A stretch of 14,080 nucleotides of DNA from Planctomycetota bacterium (GTDB taxonomy: Bacteria > Planctomycetota > Planctomycetia > Pirellulales > Pirellulaceae). A program made the position numbers and the translations under genes. This document shows positions 1 to 6,361 of the stretch, piece after piece. The notes under the pieces were generated by a model. That model saw only the letters and a list, made by a program, of their open reading frames with translations, was not told where the DNA came from and did no database searches. The stretch's first letter is position 1. Each line of letters opens with the position of its first letter. Location: positions 1 through 14,080 of the forward strand of contig JAJSAJ010000821.1 in the NCBI GenBank assembly GCA_024274855.1. Direction: 5' to 3'.

Positions 1-865
1 AGAATACGCCGAACCCACCAAGGTAGTCGATGCCGAGCACCAGGATGATCAGGCCGGTTATCAGCAGCATGACACCCTGGAGCAGATCGGTCATAATGAC
101 GCTGGTCTGGCCGCCAACGGTTACATAGCTTGCGGAAATCACGGCGACGACGATCGCCCCGTAGAGAATCTGCCAACCGACAAGACCATTCAATATCTTT
201 CCCATCGTGAACAAGTTCACACCGACGTAGCCGATCAGATAGATCAAGATATAGATCGTTGCCCAGACGCGAACGCCCGGTCCGAACCGACGACTGAAAT
301 ACTCGGGAATCGACGTAACACGCGAGAAGTAGAGTATTGGAAGCCAGCCAAAGGCGATCAGTGGGAACCAAATCCAGTCGTTCAGATAGGTCTGACTGCT
401 GGCCAAGCCGTAGTTGTAGCCCATCAGGCTGTATTTGACACAACTGTAAGATCCGACGGTCGTAGCGACCAGGCTGAACGCAATCAACCACCACGAAAAT
501 CGCTGTCCGCCGAAGAAGAAATCCTTGGTCGTTTTCTGGCGTCGGCCGAACCAGGTTCCGACCGCCAGAATCACAAGGAAATAGCCGATCATAATGGCAT
601 AATCGATCGGCTGACCGCGCACGCGCGTTCCGGACTCCAGCACATGTTCGGCACCGCCGTGGTAAGCCGTCTTCGGAGCCACCTCCATCGGTGCATACTG
701 CAAGTAGCCCTGGATGGTCAGGAAGAACAGTGGCACGAAAAGGCACACAACCAGGTTCCGAATGCCGCTTGGCGACCGGTCGATATACCCCTGTTTCACG
801 GCGAAAAAGAGCCCCGTGCAGAACACAATGCCGCCGATGCCGTACGCATAGATCAATGGATCCAT
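1..865 (-). CDS. Sodium:solute symporter (SSS/SLC5 family), N-terminal part
   Basis: A cation-coupled inner-membrane importer; the substrate cannot be told. The first 288 residues are visible and the rest lies beyond the left edge. Family signatures seen: DYAIMIGYF at residues 88-96 opening the core, GRRQKTTKDFFFGGQ at 107-121, SIPEYFSRRFG at 185-195, and GGQTSVIMTDLLQG at 251-264, matching the family's GG-x-x-A-V-x-x-T-D-x-x-Q segment. Many hydrophobic helices are evident. About 85 residues precede the core and contain two extra hydrophobic segments (about 8-23 and 38-53), more than a minimal SSS protein has. The ATG at 863-865 is chosen because GGAGG lies 11 bases upstream (877-881) and a sigma-70-like promoter lies further up. 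The gene is divergent from the FG-GAP gene. Family assignment is secure. Confidence 0.93.
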   Translation of the reverse strand, partial: MDPLIYAYGIGGIVFCTGLFFAVKQGYIDRSPSGIRNLVVCLFVPLFFLTIQGYLQYAPMEVAPKTAYHGGAEHVLESGTRVRGQPIDYAIMIGYFLVILAVGTWFGRRQKTTKDFFFGGQRFSWWLIAFSLVATTVGSYSCVKYSLMGYNYGLASSQTYLNDWIWFPLIAFGWLPILYFSRVTSIPEYFSRRFGPGVRVWATIYILIYLIGYVGVNLFTMGKILNGLVGWQILYGAIVVAVISASYVTVGGQTSVIMTDLLQGVMLLITGLIILVLGIDYLGGFGVF

Positions 866-955
866 CGCCGCTAGTTCCTCCACTTCAGTCGATTGCGTTG
901 CCAGATGAGAAACAGTGCCTTAGTCTCCGCGGCGATCGGGGTCATTGCCGCGGCC

Positions 956-985
956 ATGATAAACTGCCCCCGAGCGGCCCGTCAA
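956..985 (-). promoter_or_regulatory. Sigma-70-like promoter for the symporter
   Basis: On the minus strand TTGACG (980-985) and TATCAT (956-961) are separated by 18 bases, each matching the consensus at five of six positions. The predicted start near 949 gives a leader of about 85 bases before the symporter ATG at 865. Identified by eye only. Confidence 0.55.
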
Positions 986-1047
986 GCATCCTCAGCCAAC
1001 TCGCGTTGGAATTGGCCGCTCAACGCGGTACACCTTCTAGTTCAGGT

Positions 1048-1223
1048 GTAGGGTGACAAGCTCGCGGCATCCACCTTGGCAATTGGCAACCACGGTATTG
1101 CGAGCGCCGGCACACCACAATAACGTCAATTCTCACTTGCCACGCAATCCCCGGTGTGCCGGCGCTCGCCGTGAACGTTGTGGATGATAGAGGACTCTCG
1201 ACGGCGAGCTGGTCTCACCCTAC
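1048..1223. repeat. Nested inverted repeat, MITE-like, 176 bp
   Basis: Two inverted repeats are nested. The outer arms are GTAGGGTGACAAGCTCGC (1048-1065) and GCGAGCTGGTCTCACCCTAC (1204-1223); they are reverse complements apart from two single-base gaps and one mismatch. The inner arms are GCGAGCGCCGGCACACC (1100-1116) and its perfect 17-base complement (1153-1169). All four arms carry GCGAGC or GCTCGC next to a turn. No transposase is present and no target duplication is obvious at the ends. It may be a non-autonomous mobile element, or a folded leader, since it lies between divergent promoters. Confidence 0.7.
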
Positions 1224-1289
1224 GACTAAAGCTAATTGTGCCGTGGAAAACCCTTGGCCAACGACCTTTATGGTTCCGGCTCGTCCGGG

Positions 1290-1318
1290 TTAGGTTTTCC
1301 GCAACGCTGGGGTATAAT
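1290..1318 (+). promoter_or_regulatory. Possible promoter of the FG-GAP gene
   Basis: A perfect TATAAT (1313-1318) follows a poor -35 candidate TTAGGT (1290-1295) at 17 bases spacing, about 90 bases ahead of the ATG at 1409. The -10 element is convincing; the -35 is weak. Confidence 0.4.
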
Positions 1319-1408
1319 CAGCGGCGGCCGTTTGCCATTTGTTGGTGCCCAACGACAGAGATACCGGCGTGAGCCACACCCCAACGCCAAAACACGGGAG
1401 TACGGTCC

Positions 1409-2722
1409 ATGGAAAGGCACTTGCCAAACAGACTGCGACATCGATACGCACTGCCAATAACTCCGATATTGGCACTGTCGTTCGGCTTGGTTCTTGGAAC
1501 GTACGCCGAGGCGTCTTGGCGCCGTCATACGATCGATCTCAAGACGCGCGGGGCCGATGGGGTGCGGCTGGCGGATGTCAATGGAGATGGGTGGCTCGAT
1601 GCAGTGACGCCCTGGGAAGAGGGTGGGTTGATTCGTGTTTGCCTCCATCCGGGCCCCCGACGTTGCAAATCGCCCTGGCCGGCAGTGACCGTGGGCCACG
1701 TTCGCTCGCCGGAAGACGCGGTTTTCCTGGACATCGATGGAGACGATGCGCACGATGTGGTCAGCTGTTGTGAAGGGTCCACGAGAACCGTCTATGTGCA
1801 TTGGGCACCGACCGATCCGAAACAATACATGGAAGAACGTGCGTGGACAACGGCCGCTGTCCCGGTGACCCGAGGCCGCCAACAGTGGATGTTCGCCTTG
1901 CCCATGGATGTCGACGCGCGGTATGGTCAAGATCTGATTGTCGGTTCCAAAGGCGTCAATGGCTCGATCAGTTGGCTCGAGTTGCCCGAGAATGCGCGAG
2001 ACCTGGACGGCTGGAAACTGCATTCGCTTCGGCCGGCCGGTTGGATCATGTCGCTGGTCGCACATGACATGGACGAGGACGGAGATCCGGATATCGTCGC
2101 ATCTGATCGTAAGGGACTTCGGCGCGGCGTCTTATGGCTCGAAAACCCGGGCCCTATCTCCACACGACACGGCGGACGTTGGCGTGAGCATACGATTGGC
2201 GGCAAAGACCACGAGGTCATGTTTCTGGATCTGTGCGACCTGGACAAAAATGGTCGGATCGATCTGCTAGTCGCAACTCGCAAGGGCCAATTGCTGTTGT
2301 TTCGACGCTCCCGCCATGATATTGACCAGTGGAATACGCTGACGATCGCCAACCCCTACACGATTTCACACGGCAAGGCCGTTCGGGTCGGCGATATCGA
2401 TCTGGATGGGAGACCGGACATTGCCCATTCCGCCAATACATATGGCAATCGCCTTAAACCGGGCGTCGCCTGGCTGCGACCGAACGCCGATCAGGTGTCA
2501 GCCGAGTGGACCGCTAATGACGTCAGTCGCGACGAAGGAGTGAAGTTTGACTTGATCCAGCTTTATGATGTCGACCACGATGGCGATCTGGATATCCTCA
2601 CGACCGAAGAACACGATAATCTGGGCGTTATCTGGTATGAGAATCCAACTCGCAACGGTAAGCAACGCGTTCGCAAGAAGAACAGAAAGCGATTAGCCGG
2701 CTCGAGGCGGATTGACAATTAA
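1409..2722 (+). CDS. Secreted FG-GAP/VCBS repeat protein
   Basis: A 437-residue exported protein with a basic N-terminus and a hydrophobic stretch (about 14-33) ending near TYAEA, consistent with a signal peptide. Seven calcium-loop motifs of the form D-x-D-x-D-G-x-x-D recur about every 50 residues: 56-64, 108-116, 167-175 (degenerate, DVDARYGQD), 220-228, 277-285, 329-337 and 387-395. Such spacing is typical of a seven-bladed beta-propeller (FG-GAP/VCBS), so it probably folds as a calcium-stabilised propeller at the cell surface or in the periplasm. The last 25 residues are strongly basic, which is unusual for this fold. GGGAG lies 8 bases before the ATG. No catalytic domain is seen; adhesion or carbohydrate binding is a guess. 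Confidence 0.88.
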   Translation: MERHLPNRLRHRYALPITPILALSFGLVLGTYAEASWRRHTIDLKTRGADGVRLADVNGDGWLDAVTPWEEGGLIRVCLHPGPRRCKSPWPAVTVGHVRSPEDAVFLDIDGDDAHDVVSCCEGSTRTVYVHWAPTDPKQYMEERAWTTAAVPVTRGRQQWMFALPMDVDARYGQDLIVGSKGVNGSISWLELPENARDLDGWKLHSLRPAGWIMSLVAHDMDEDGDPDIVASDRKGLRRGVLWLENPGPISTRHGGRWREHTIGGKDHEVMFLDLCDLDKNGRIDLLVATRKGQLLLFRRSRHDIDQWNTLTIANPYTISHGKAVRVGDIDLDGRPDIAHSANTYGNRLKPGVAWLRPNADQVSAEWTANDVSRDEGVKFDLIQLYDVDHDGDLDILTTEEHDNLGVIWYENPTRNGKQRVRKKNRKRLAGSRRIDN

Positions 2723-2826
2723 GTACTCGCTCAGACGTCCATTCGAGCGTGCCGATCGGTATTACGCTGGCCAGCAGATCAATTGTTGTCGCGTTTACTG
2801 GGGGGCGTTCGTGCGGCGATCCTCCT

Positions 2827-2871
2827 TAGCTGTGAGACTGATTCACCCATGGGGCGAGCCCACGGGGGTCT
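2827..2871 (+). repeat. REP-like hairpin repeat, copy R1
   Basis: The copy reads TTAGCTGTGAGACTGATTCA followed by a hairpin CCCATGGG-GCGAG-CCCACGGG with one mismatch, ending GGTC. It matches R2 and R3 along its length except for one missing base in the left part and a variant loop (GCGAG instead of ACAAG). Confidence 0.75.
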
Positions 2872-2962
2872 GTACGCGTGTGGCAGCGGTTTGTATATGC
2901 ACATCCAGGATCAATATGGCGTTGCCCTGAGGCGGCAGGGGAGGGAAGCTCCGCACATCGCA

Positions 2963-3008
2963 CTAGCTCGCGAAACTTGTTCCCCCATGGGACAAGCCCA
3001 TGGGGGTC
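2963..3008 (+). repeat. REP-like hairpin repeat, copy R2
   Basis: A 46-base copy beginning CTAGCTCGCGAAACTTGTTC, with a perfect 10-bp stem CCCCCATGGG (2982-2991), loop ACAAG (2992-2996) and CCCATGGGGG (2997-3006). Upstream, GGCAGGGG (2934-2941) and CACATCGC (2954-2961) are shared with copy R3, so the full unit may be about 75 bases. The trailing TCCTTTG is not a proper T-run, so a terminator role for the gene ending at 2722 is unlikely. Confidence 0.82.
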
Positions 3009-3071
3009 CTTTGACAAAAGGGCATCTCCATTTGCCTAGACAGATGTGAACAATCAAAACGGGAGACCATC

Positions 3072-4622
3072 ATGTTTGGTAGATCATCGCAACGCGTACT
3101 GGTCCGGCTTTTTGTTCTGGCCGGCTTCGCACTGGGATTGGCACCTTCTGTTTTCGCCGCCAAGCCGGGCCTGGCACTCAATGAGGACAACAGCCATTTC
3201 TTCTTCAATCGGTCCGCTGCCGACATGACACGCGACGGCTTGAATGCGTTTGTGGACCAATATGCCGACACGGGCGTCTCGGACTTGTTTCTTTGCCCAA
3301 ATGCGATGCGAGCCAACTTTCGCAGCACAACGCGCGATGCGATCTGGGACGTCGGGAACCAACAGATGCCAACGGGAATCGGGAAACGCTGGATCGACAA
3401 TGCCAGGCTTCTCGATAAAAGGGGCTTGGACCCGTACGCTATTTGGATCGCTCGATGTCGACAAAAGGGCATCACGCCCTGGCTGTCCATGCGAATGAAC
3501 GACCTCCACAACGTTAACAACGTGAAAAACTACATGCACAGTACTTTCTGGGTCGAGCATCCTCAGTATTGGCGCGTACCGGGCGGTACAAGCTGGACCG
3601 ACCGAGCGCTCGACTACGGTATTCCCGAGGTTCGTGCGTATAACATCGCGTTTGTCAAAGAGCTTCTGCAACGCTACGATCCGGACGGCATCGAGTTGGA
3701 TTGGATGCGATTCGGGTATCATTTCAAGCCCGGACAAGAAACCGAAGGACGAGCGATTCTGACCGGCCTGATGCGAGACGTACGAAAACTGACGAACGAA
3801 TGGTCTAAGCGGCGCAAACACCCCATCCGCCTGGCCGCGCGTGTGCCGGCGCACCCGGATGCCGCAGCTGGACTTGGTATGGACGGCGTGACATGGGCAC
3901 GAGACGGCTTGGTCGACATGTTGATCGCCACGCCATTTTGGACCACGTCCGACTTTGACATTCCGATGGAGCTATGGCGGAAACGTCTTGGCAAGGCCGC
4001 CGCCAATGTCACCTTGGCCGCCGGGCTCGAATACAATCTGCGCCCCTTTCCAGGCGGACCGGCAGTGCCGAACGATCTGGCTTCCGTCCGAGGCTTTATC
4101 ACCGCCTCGCTGTACCGTGGCGCGGATCAGATTTACCTGTTCAACTTCATGGATTCTGACACGCGTCCGGTGTCAGCACTCGACTATCGCACACTGCTGA
4201 AAGACGGCGCGGATCCCGCCGCCTTTGCTGAAAAGCCCCAGCGGTATGTCGTCTGTTTCCGCGATACCGTGCCACCCGGGTTTCCAAACGGCGTTCAATT
4301 ACCTGCCAATGCCCTGCGGGGTGGCCACTTTACAATCTACGTTGGCCCCGTCCCCAAGAACGCGAAAGTTACAGTGATCGCTGGACTGGCGAAGCGGCCG
4401 GGCGTGGAAACCGCCATCTTCGAAACAGACTTGAACGACGTAGAATGTCACACGCTGCCCGACCTGAAAAAACCACAACACCTGCCCCCACTTGGGCGTT
4501 TCATTCAATTCCGTGGACCAACCGGCGCCTTACGAGAAGGCCAGAACCAGGTTGTTATCAAGCAAAAGGGTGAGGATGCTGGACAACGTATCGATTGGGT
4601 CGAACTGCGCATCGATCCCTAG
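3072..4622 (+). CDS. Secreted glycoside-hydrolase-like TIM-barrel protein
   Basis: A 516-residue exported protein. A signal peptide is clear (basic start, hydrophobic 9-28, cleavage near VFAA at about 30). The mature part looks like a TIM barrel of the GHL10/DUF187-like kind: ITPWLSMRMNDLHN at 134-147 and DPDGIELDWMRFGYHF at 203-218, where E208 and D210 sit at the end of a predicted strand in the manner of catalytic or sugar-binding acids. LVDMLIATPFW (260-270) and ADQIYLFNFMD (341-351) look like later barrel strands. From about residue 380 to the end there is a beta-rich region finishing in QRIDWVELRIDP, probably an accessory domain. GGGAG lies before the ATG. The substrate is unknown. The reading as a hydrolase-like barrel is moderately sure; actual hydrolysis is inferred. 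Confidence 0.85.
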   Translation: MFGRSSQRVLVRLFVLAGFALGLAPSVFAAKPGLALNEDNSHFFFNRSAADMTRDGLNAFVDQYADTGVSDLFLCPNAMRANFRSTTRDAIWDVGNQQMPTGIGKRWIDNARLLDKRGLDPYAIWIARCRQKGITPWLSMRMNDLHNVNNVKNYMHSTFWVEHPQYWRVPGGTSWTDRALDYGIPEVRAYNIAFVKELLQRYDPDGIELDWMRFGYHFKPGQETEGRAILTGLMRDVRKLTNEWSKRRKHPIRLAARVPAHPDAAAGLGMDGVTWARDGLVDMLIATPFWTTSDFDIPMELWRKRLGKAAANVTLAAGLEYNLRPFPGGPAVPNDLASVRGFITASLYRGADQIYLFNFMDSDTRPVSALDYRTLLKDGADPAAFAEKPQRYVVCFRDTVPPGFPNGVQLPANALRGGHFTIYVGPVPKNAKVTVIAGLAKRPGVETAIFETDLNDVECHTLPDLKKPQHLPPLGRFIQFRGPTGALREGQNQVVIKQKGEDAGQRIDWVELRIDP

Positions 4623-4657
4623 ACCTGATCATTTCGTAGGTGGTCTGTGTGACGGCT

Positions 4658-4677
4658 CCGCCAGCTAAAGCAGGCGG
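4658..4677. terminator. Possible bidirectional terminator between convergent genes
   Basis: CCGCCAGC (4658-4665), loop TAAA, GCAGGCGG (4670-4677) form an 8-bp stem with one A-A mismatch. It sits in the 69-base gap between the convergent stops at 4622 and 4692. No T-run follows on either strand, so it may be only a stem-loop. Confidence 0.4.
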
Positions 4678-4691
4678 CTTCCGCGGAAAGA

Positions 4692-5552
4692 CTATTTGCC
4701 CACGTTCTTGACGGTCTCGAATATGACACATGTCAGGATGATCAGTCCACCGAGTGCCGTGCGTGATGTAACCTGCTCGGCATGAACAAGGTACCCTAAA
4801 AGGGCTCCGTAAAACGGCAGGAGTGTTGCGAGGATGCTGACCGTCTTCGCGCTCAAACTTTTGAAGCTCGCGGAAAACAAGGTCTGGGGCAACGCCGTGA
4901 AGACGGTCCCCAGCAACAGAAGCAATCCGATCGTTTGTGGCGAGTACTCTGCTTTCTCTGACAAGGCAACCAAAGGCAGAAGGACGATACCGGTCACCGT
5001 CACTTGCCAGAACATCAGCGTGGAGCCTGAATACTCCTGGATGTACTTTCGGGTCATGAGATTGCGCGCCATGAAGAACAGACCCGAAACAATGCCCAAC
5101 ATGATCCCCTGAGTCGTCGTGTTGGACAGACTGATCTCAGGGGTCATGATCAGAACAGCCGAAAACACTACGATGACCAACGCTATGTCGATCTTCTTGA
5201 GTTTTTCGCCAAACAAGTACGGCTCGACCAGTGCTGTGAAAACGGGATACGTGTGCAGCGAAAGGATTGCAACGGCTGCGGTCGATATCTTCAACGCCGC
5301 GAAGTAGGTCAGCCAGTGGAGACAGAGCAGGATTCCCAGCACAACCATGATGCCGTAATGCCCAACTCGATTCAGTCTGACCGGCTTTCTGAACAACAAC
5401 AGGAACAACAGTAGCGTTGCCGCTGCAACCACCGATCGCCCGCATGTAATCGGCCCGACAGGAATCGCAATCCCCTTGGCAAACATCGCCGTTCCACCCC
5501 AAATGAGGACAGCAATGTTAACCTGAACAAGGCTCCGCGCGCGTGGTTTCAT
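4692..5552 (-). CDS. EamA/DMT-family transporter
   Basis: An inner-membrane permease of the drug/metabolite transporter superfamily, about 286 residues, which is normal for the two-EamA-domain type with ten helices. The first half opens with NIAVLIWGGTAMFAKGI and contains FAALKISTAAVAILSLHTYP; the second half repeats the pattern at SFKSLSAKTVSILATLLPFY, as expected of the internal duplication. The start is taken at the ATG of MKPRARSLVQ (5550-5552), which puts the first helix where the family has it. An ATG four codons upstream and a TTG at 5624 are alternatives; none has a good ribosome binding site. The gene is convergent with the hydrolase-like gene. Substrate unknown; metabolite or amino-acid export is the usual guess. 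Confidence 0.88.
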   Translation of the reverse strand: MKPRARSLVQVNIAVLIWGGTAMFAKGIAIPVGPITCGRSVVAAATLLLFLLLFRKPVRLNRVGHYGIMVVLGILLCLHWLTYFAALKISTAAVAILSLHTYPVFTALVEPYLFGEKLKKIDIALVIVVFSAVLIMTPEISLSNTTTQGIMLGIVSGLFFMARNLMTRKYIQEYSGSTLMFWQVTVTGIVLLPLVALSEKAEYSPQTIGLLLLLGTVFTALPQTLFSASFKSLSAKTVSILATLLPFYGALLGYLVHAEQVTSRTALGGLIILTCVIFETVKNVGK

Positions 5553-5852
5553 GAGCGCCCACATTTCTGAGGGAAAAAAGGGGATGGGAAATGGCGAATG
5601 GGCTGTGCGGACGGCAATTCGCAAGGCGTTGCTTGTCGCTCCACGGTTTAGGAGCAGGTCCGGACGTTTTTGTCACCTGTCACCGATCAAGTCGTAATAG
5701 CGTTCGAGCCAATAAGCATCAATGAACGTGGCACCGCCACGGGTAATTCGATGTCCAACAAACGCATGGGCGCCATCGTTAGAATACCAGAGAGTCGTGA
5801 TGTCCATCGATCGACTGGACAATCAAATCAGCCGTCCATTGTAGGTGGAGCC
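5553..5852. other. Spacer with no recognised gene
   Basis: The stretch upstream of the EamA gene holds short open frames on both strands without family resemblance or ribosome binding sites. It contains a direct GGTGAC-A-GGTGAC repeat on the minus strand near 5675-5687. Nothing else is supported. Confidence 0.5.
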
Positions 5853-5879
5853 GCATGTAACATGCAAACGTCGTTTGCA
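5853..5879. promoter_or_regulatory. Two adjoining palindromes, operator-like
   Basis: GCATG-TAA-CATGC (5853-5865) runs directly into TGCAAACG-T-CGTTTGCA (5863-5879), a perfect 8-bp dyad with a one-base centre. The size and symmetry suit a dimeric regulator, but the nearest starts (5552 minus and 6362 plus) are 300-480 bases away, so a target gene is not apparent. Confidence 0.35.
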
Positions 5880-5929
5880 AAACTGTTTTCTTAACTGTTT
5901 AGCCAAATGGAGGAGAATGGCTGTCGAGG

Positions 5930-5975
5930 GACCCCCCTGGGCTTGTCTCATGGGTGAATAAGTTTCGTGAGCTAA
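5930..5975 (-). repeat. REP-like hairpin repeat, copy R3
   Basis: On the minus strand this copy reads TTAGCTCACGAAACTTATTC, then CACCCATGAG-ACAAG-CCCAGGGGGG, ending TC: 46 bases, the same length as R2 and R4. The stem has two mismatches. The homology to R2 continues past the unit at GCGATGTG (5977-5984) and CCCCTGCC (5993-6000), the complements of blocks found beside R2. Confidence 0.8.
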
Positions 5976-5997
5976 CGCGATGTGGTGAAATGCCCCT

Positions 5998-6044
5998 GCC
6001 CCGCTCGCTCCCCGCCGCCAAAAGCGGCGGGGAGCGAGCGGGGC
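5998..6044. repeat. Perfect 21-bp GC-rich hairpin
   Basis: CCCCGCTCGCTCCCCGCCGC (5999-6018), loop CAAAA, and its exact complement (6024-6043), extended by a G-C pair at 5998/6044. The following CCTTTGG is not a T-run and no gene ends nearby, so a rho-independent terminator is unlikely. It is wedged between repeat copies R3 and R4. Confidence 0.75.
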
Positions 6045-6066
6045 CTTTGGAGTGACATGTTGCTCT

Positions 6067-6112
6067 TTAGCTCAATAGACTCGCTCACCAACGGCACAAG
6101 GCCGTTGGGGTC
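6067..6112 (+). repeat. REP-like hairpin repeat, diverged copy R4
   Basis: This copy starts TTAGCTCAATAGACTCGCTC, keeping the TTAGCTC head, the length of 46 bases and the GGTC end of R2 and R3. Its stem is CCAACGGC (6088-6095), loop ACAAG (6096-6100), GCCGTTGG (6101-6108): a perfect 8-bp stem whose sequence differs from R2 at three paired positions, each changed on both sides. Confidence 0.7.
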
Positions 6113-6361
6113 GATTAACCGCAATAACAGCAGTGAGATGCAAATCCTACTGCAGACGGCTAAACAGTCACCTATTTTCTTAATAGGAACACTTTCCAAG
6201 ACTCGACGCATTAACTACAACGTGCGTGCAAGAGGTTGCATGGTTCGTAGCTGCCAGGCCGTCTGGCAAGACCGGTTACACCATTGGCGTCTCCTCACCT
6301 GCTCGGCGTCGACGCCACTTCAGACGGCTAGACCCTTACGATTATTCAACAAGCGAATGAA

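Larger units (their letters stand above)
2723..3071. other. Spacer between FG-GAP and hydrolase-like genes
   Basis: This 349-base stretch holds repeat copies R1 and R2 in the same orientation and no convincing gene. TTGACA at 3011-3016 could be a -35 element for the gene at 3072, but no -10 box sits at a suitable distance. A GGGAG just before 3072 is the ribosome binding site of the next gene. Confidence 0.6.

Noticed and set aside
1268..2065. Long antisense open frame (265 codons) opposite the FG-GAP gene.
   Set aside because: It has no recognisable domain and is opposite a clearly coding FG-GAP protein; such frames are expected in GC-rich coding DNA.
3011..3039. TTGACA directly after repeat R2 as promoter of the hydrolase-like gene.
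   Set aside because: The -35 is perfect, but the bases at 16-18 spacing (around GCCTAG) do not resemble a -10 box.
3084..3854. Long antisense open frame (256 codons) opposite the hydrolase-like gene.
   Set aside because: No motif or ribosome binding site; the plus-strand frame has a signal peptide and barrel motifs.
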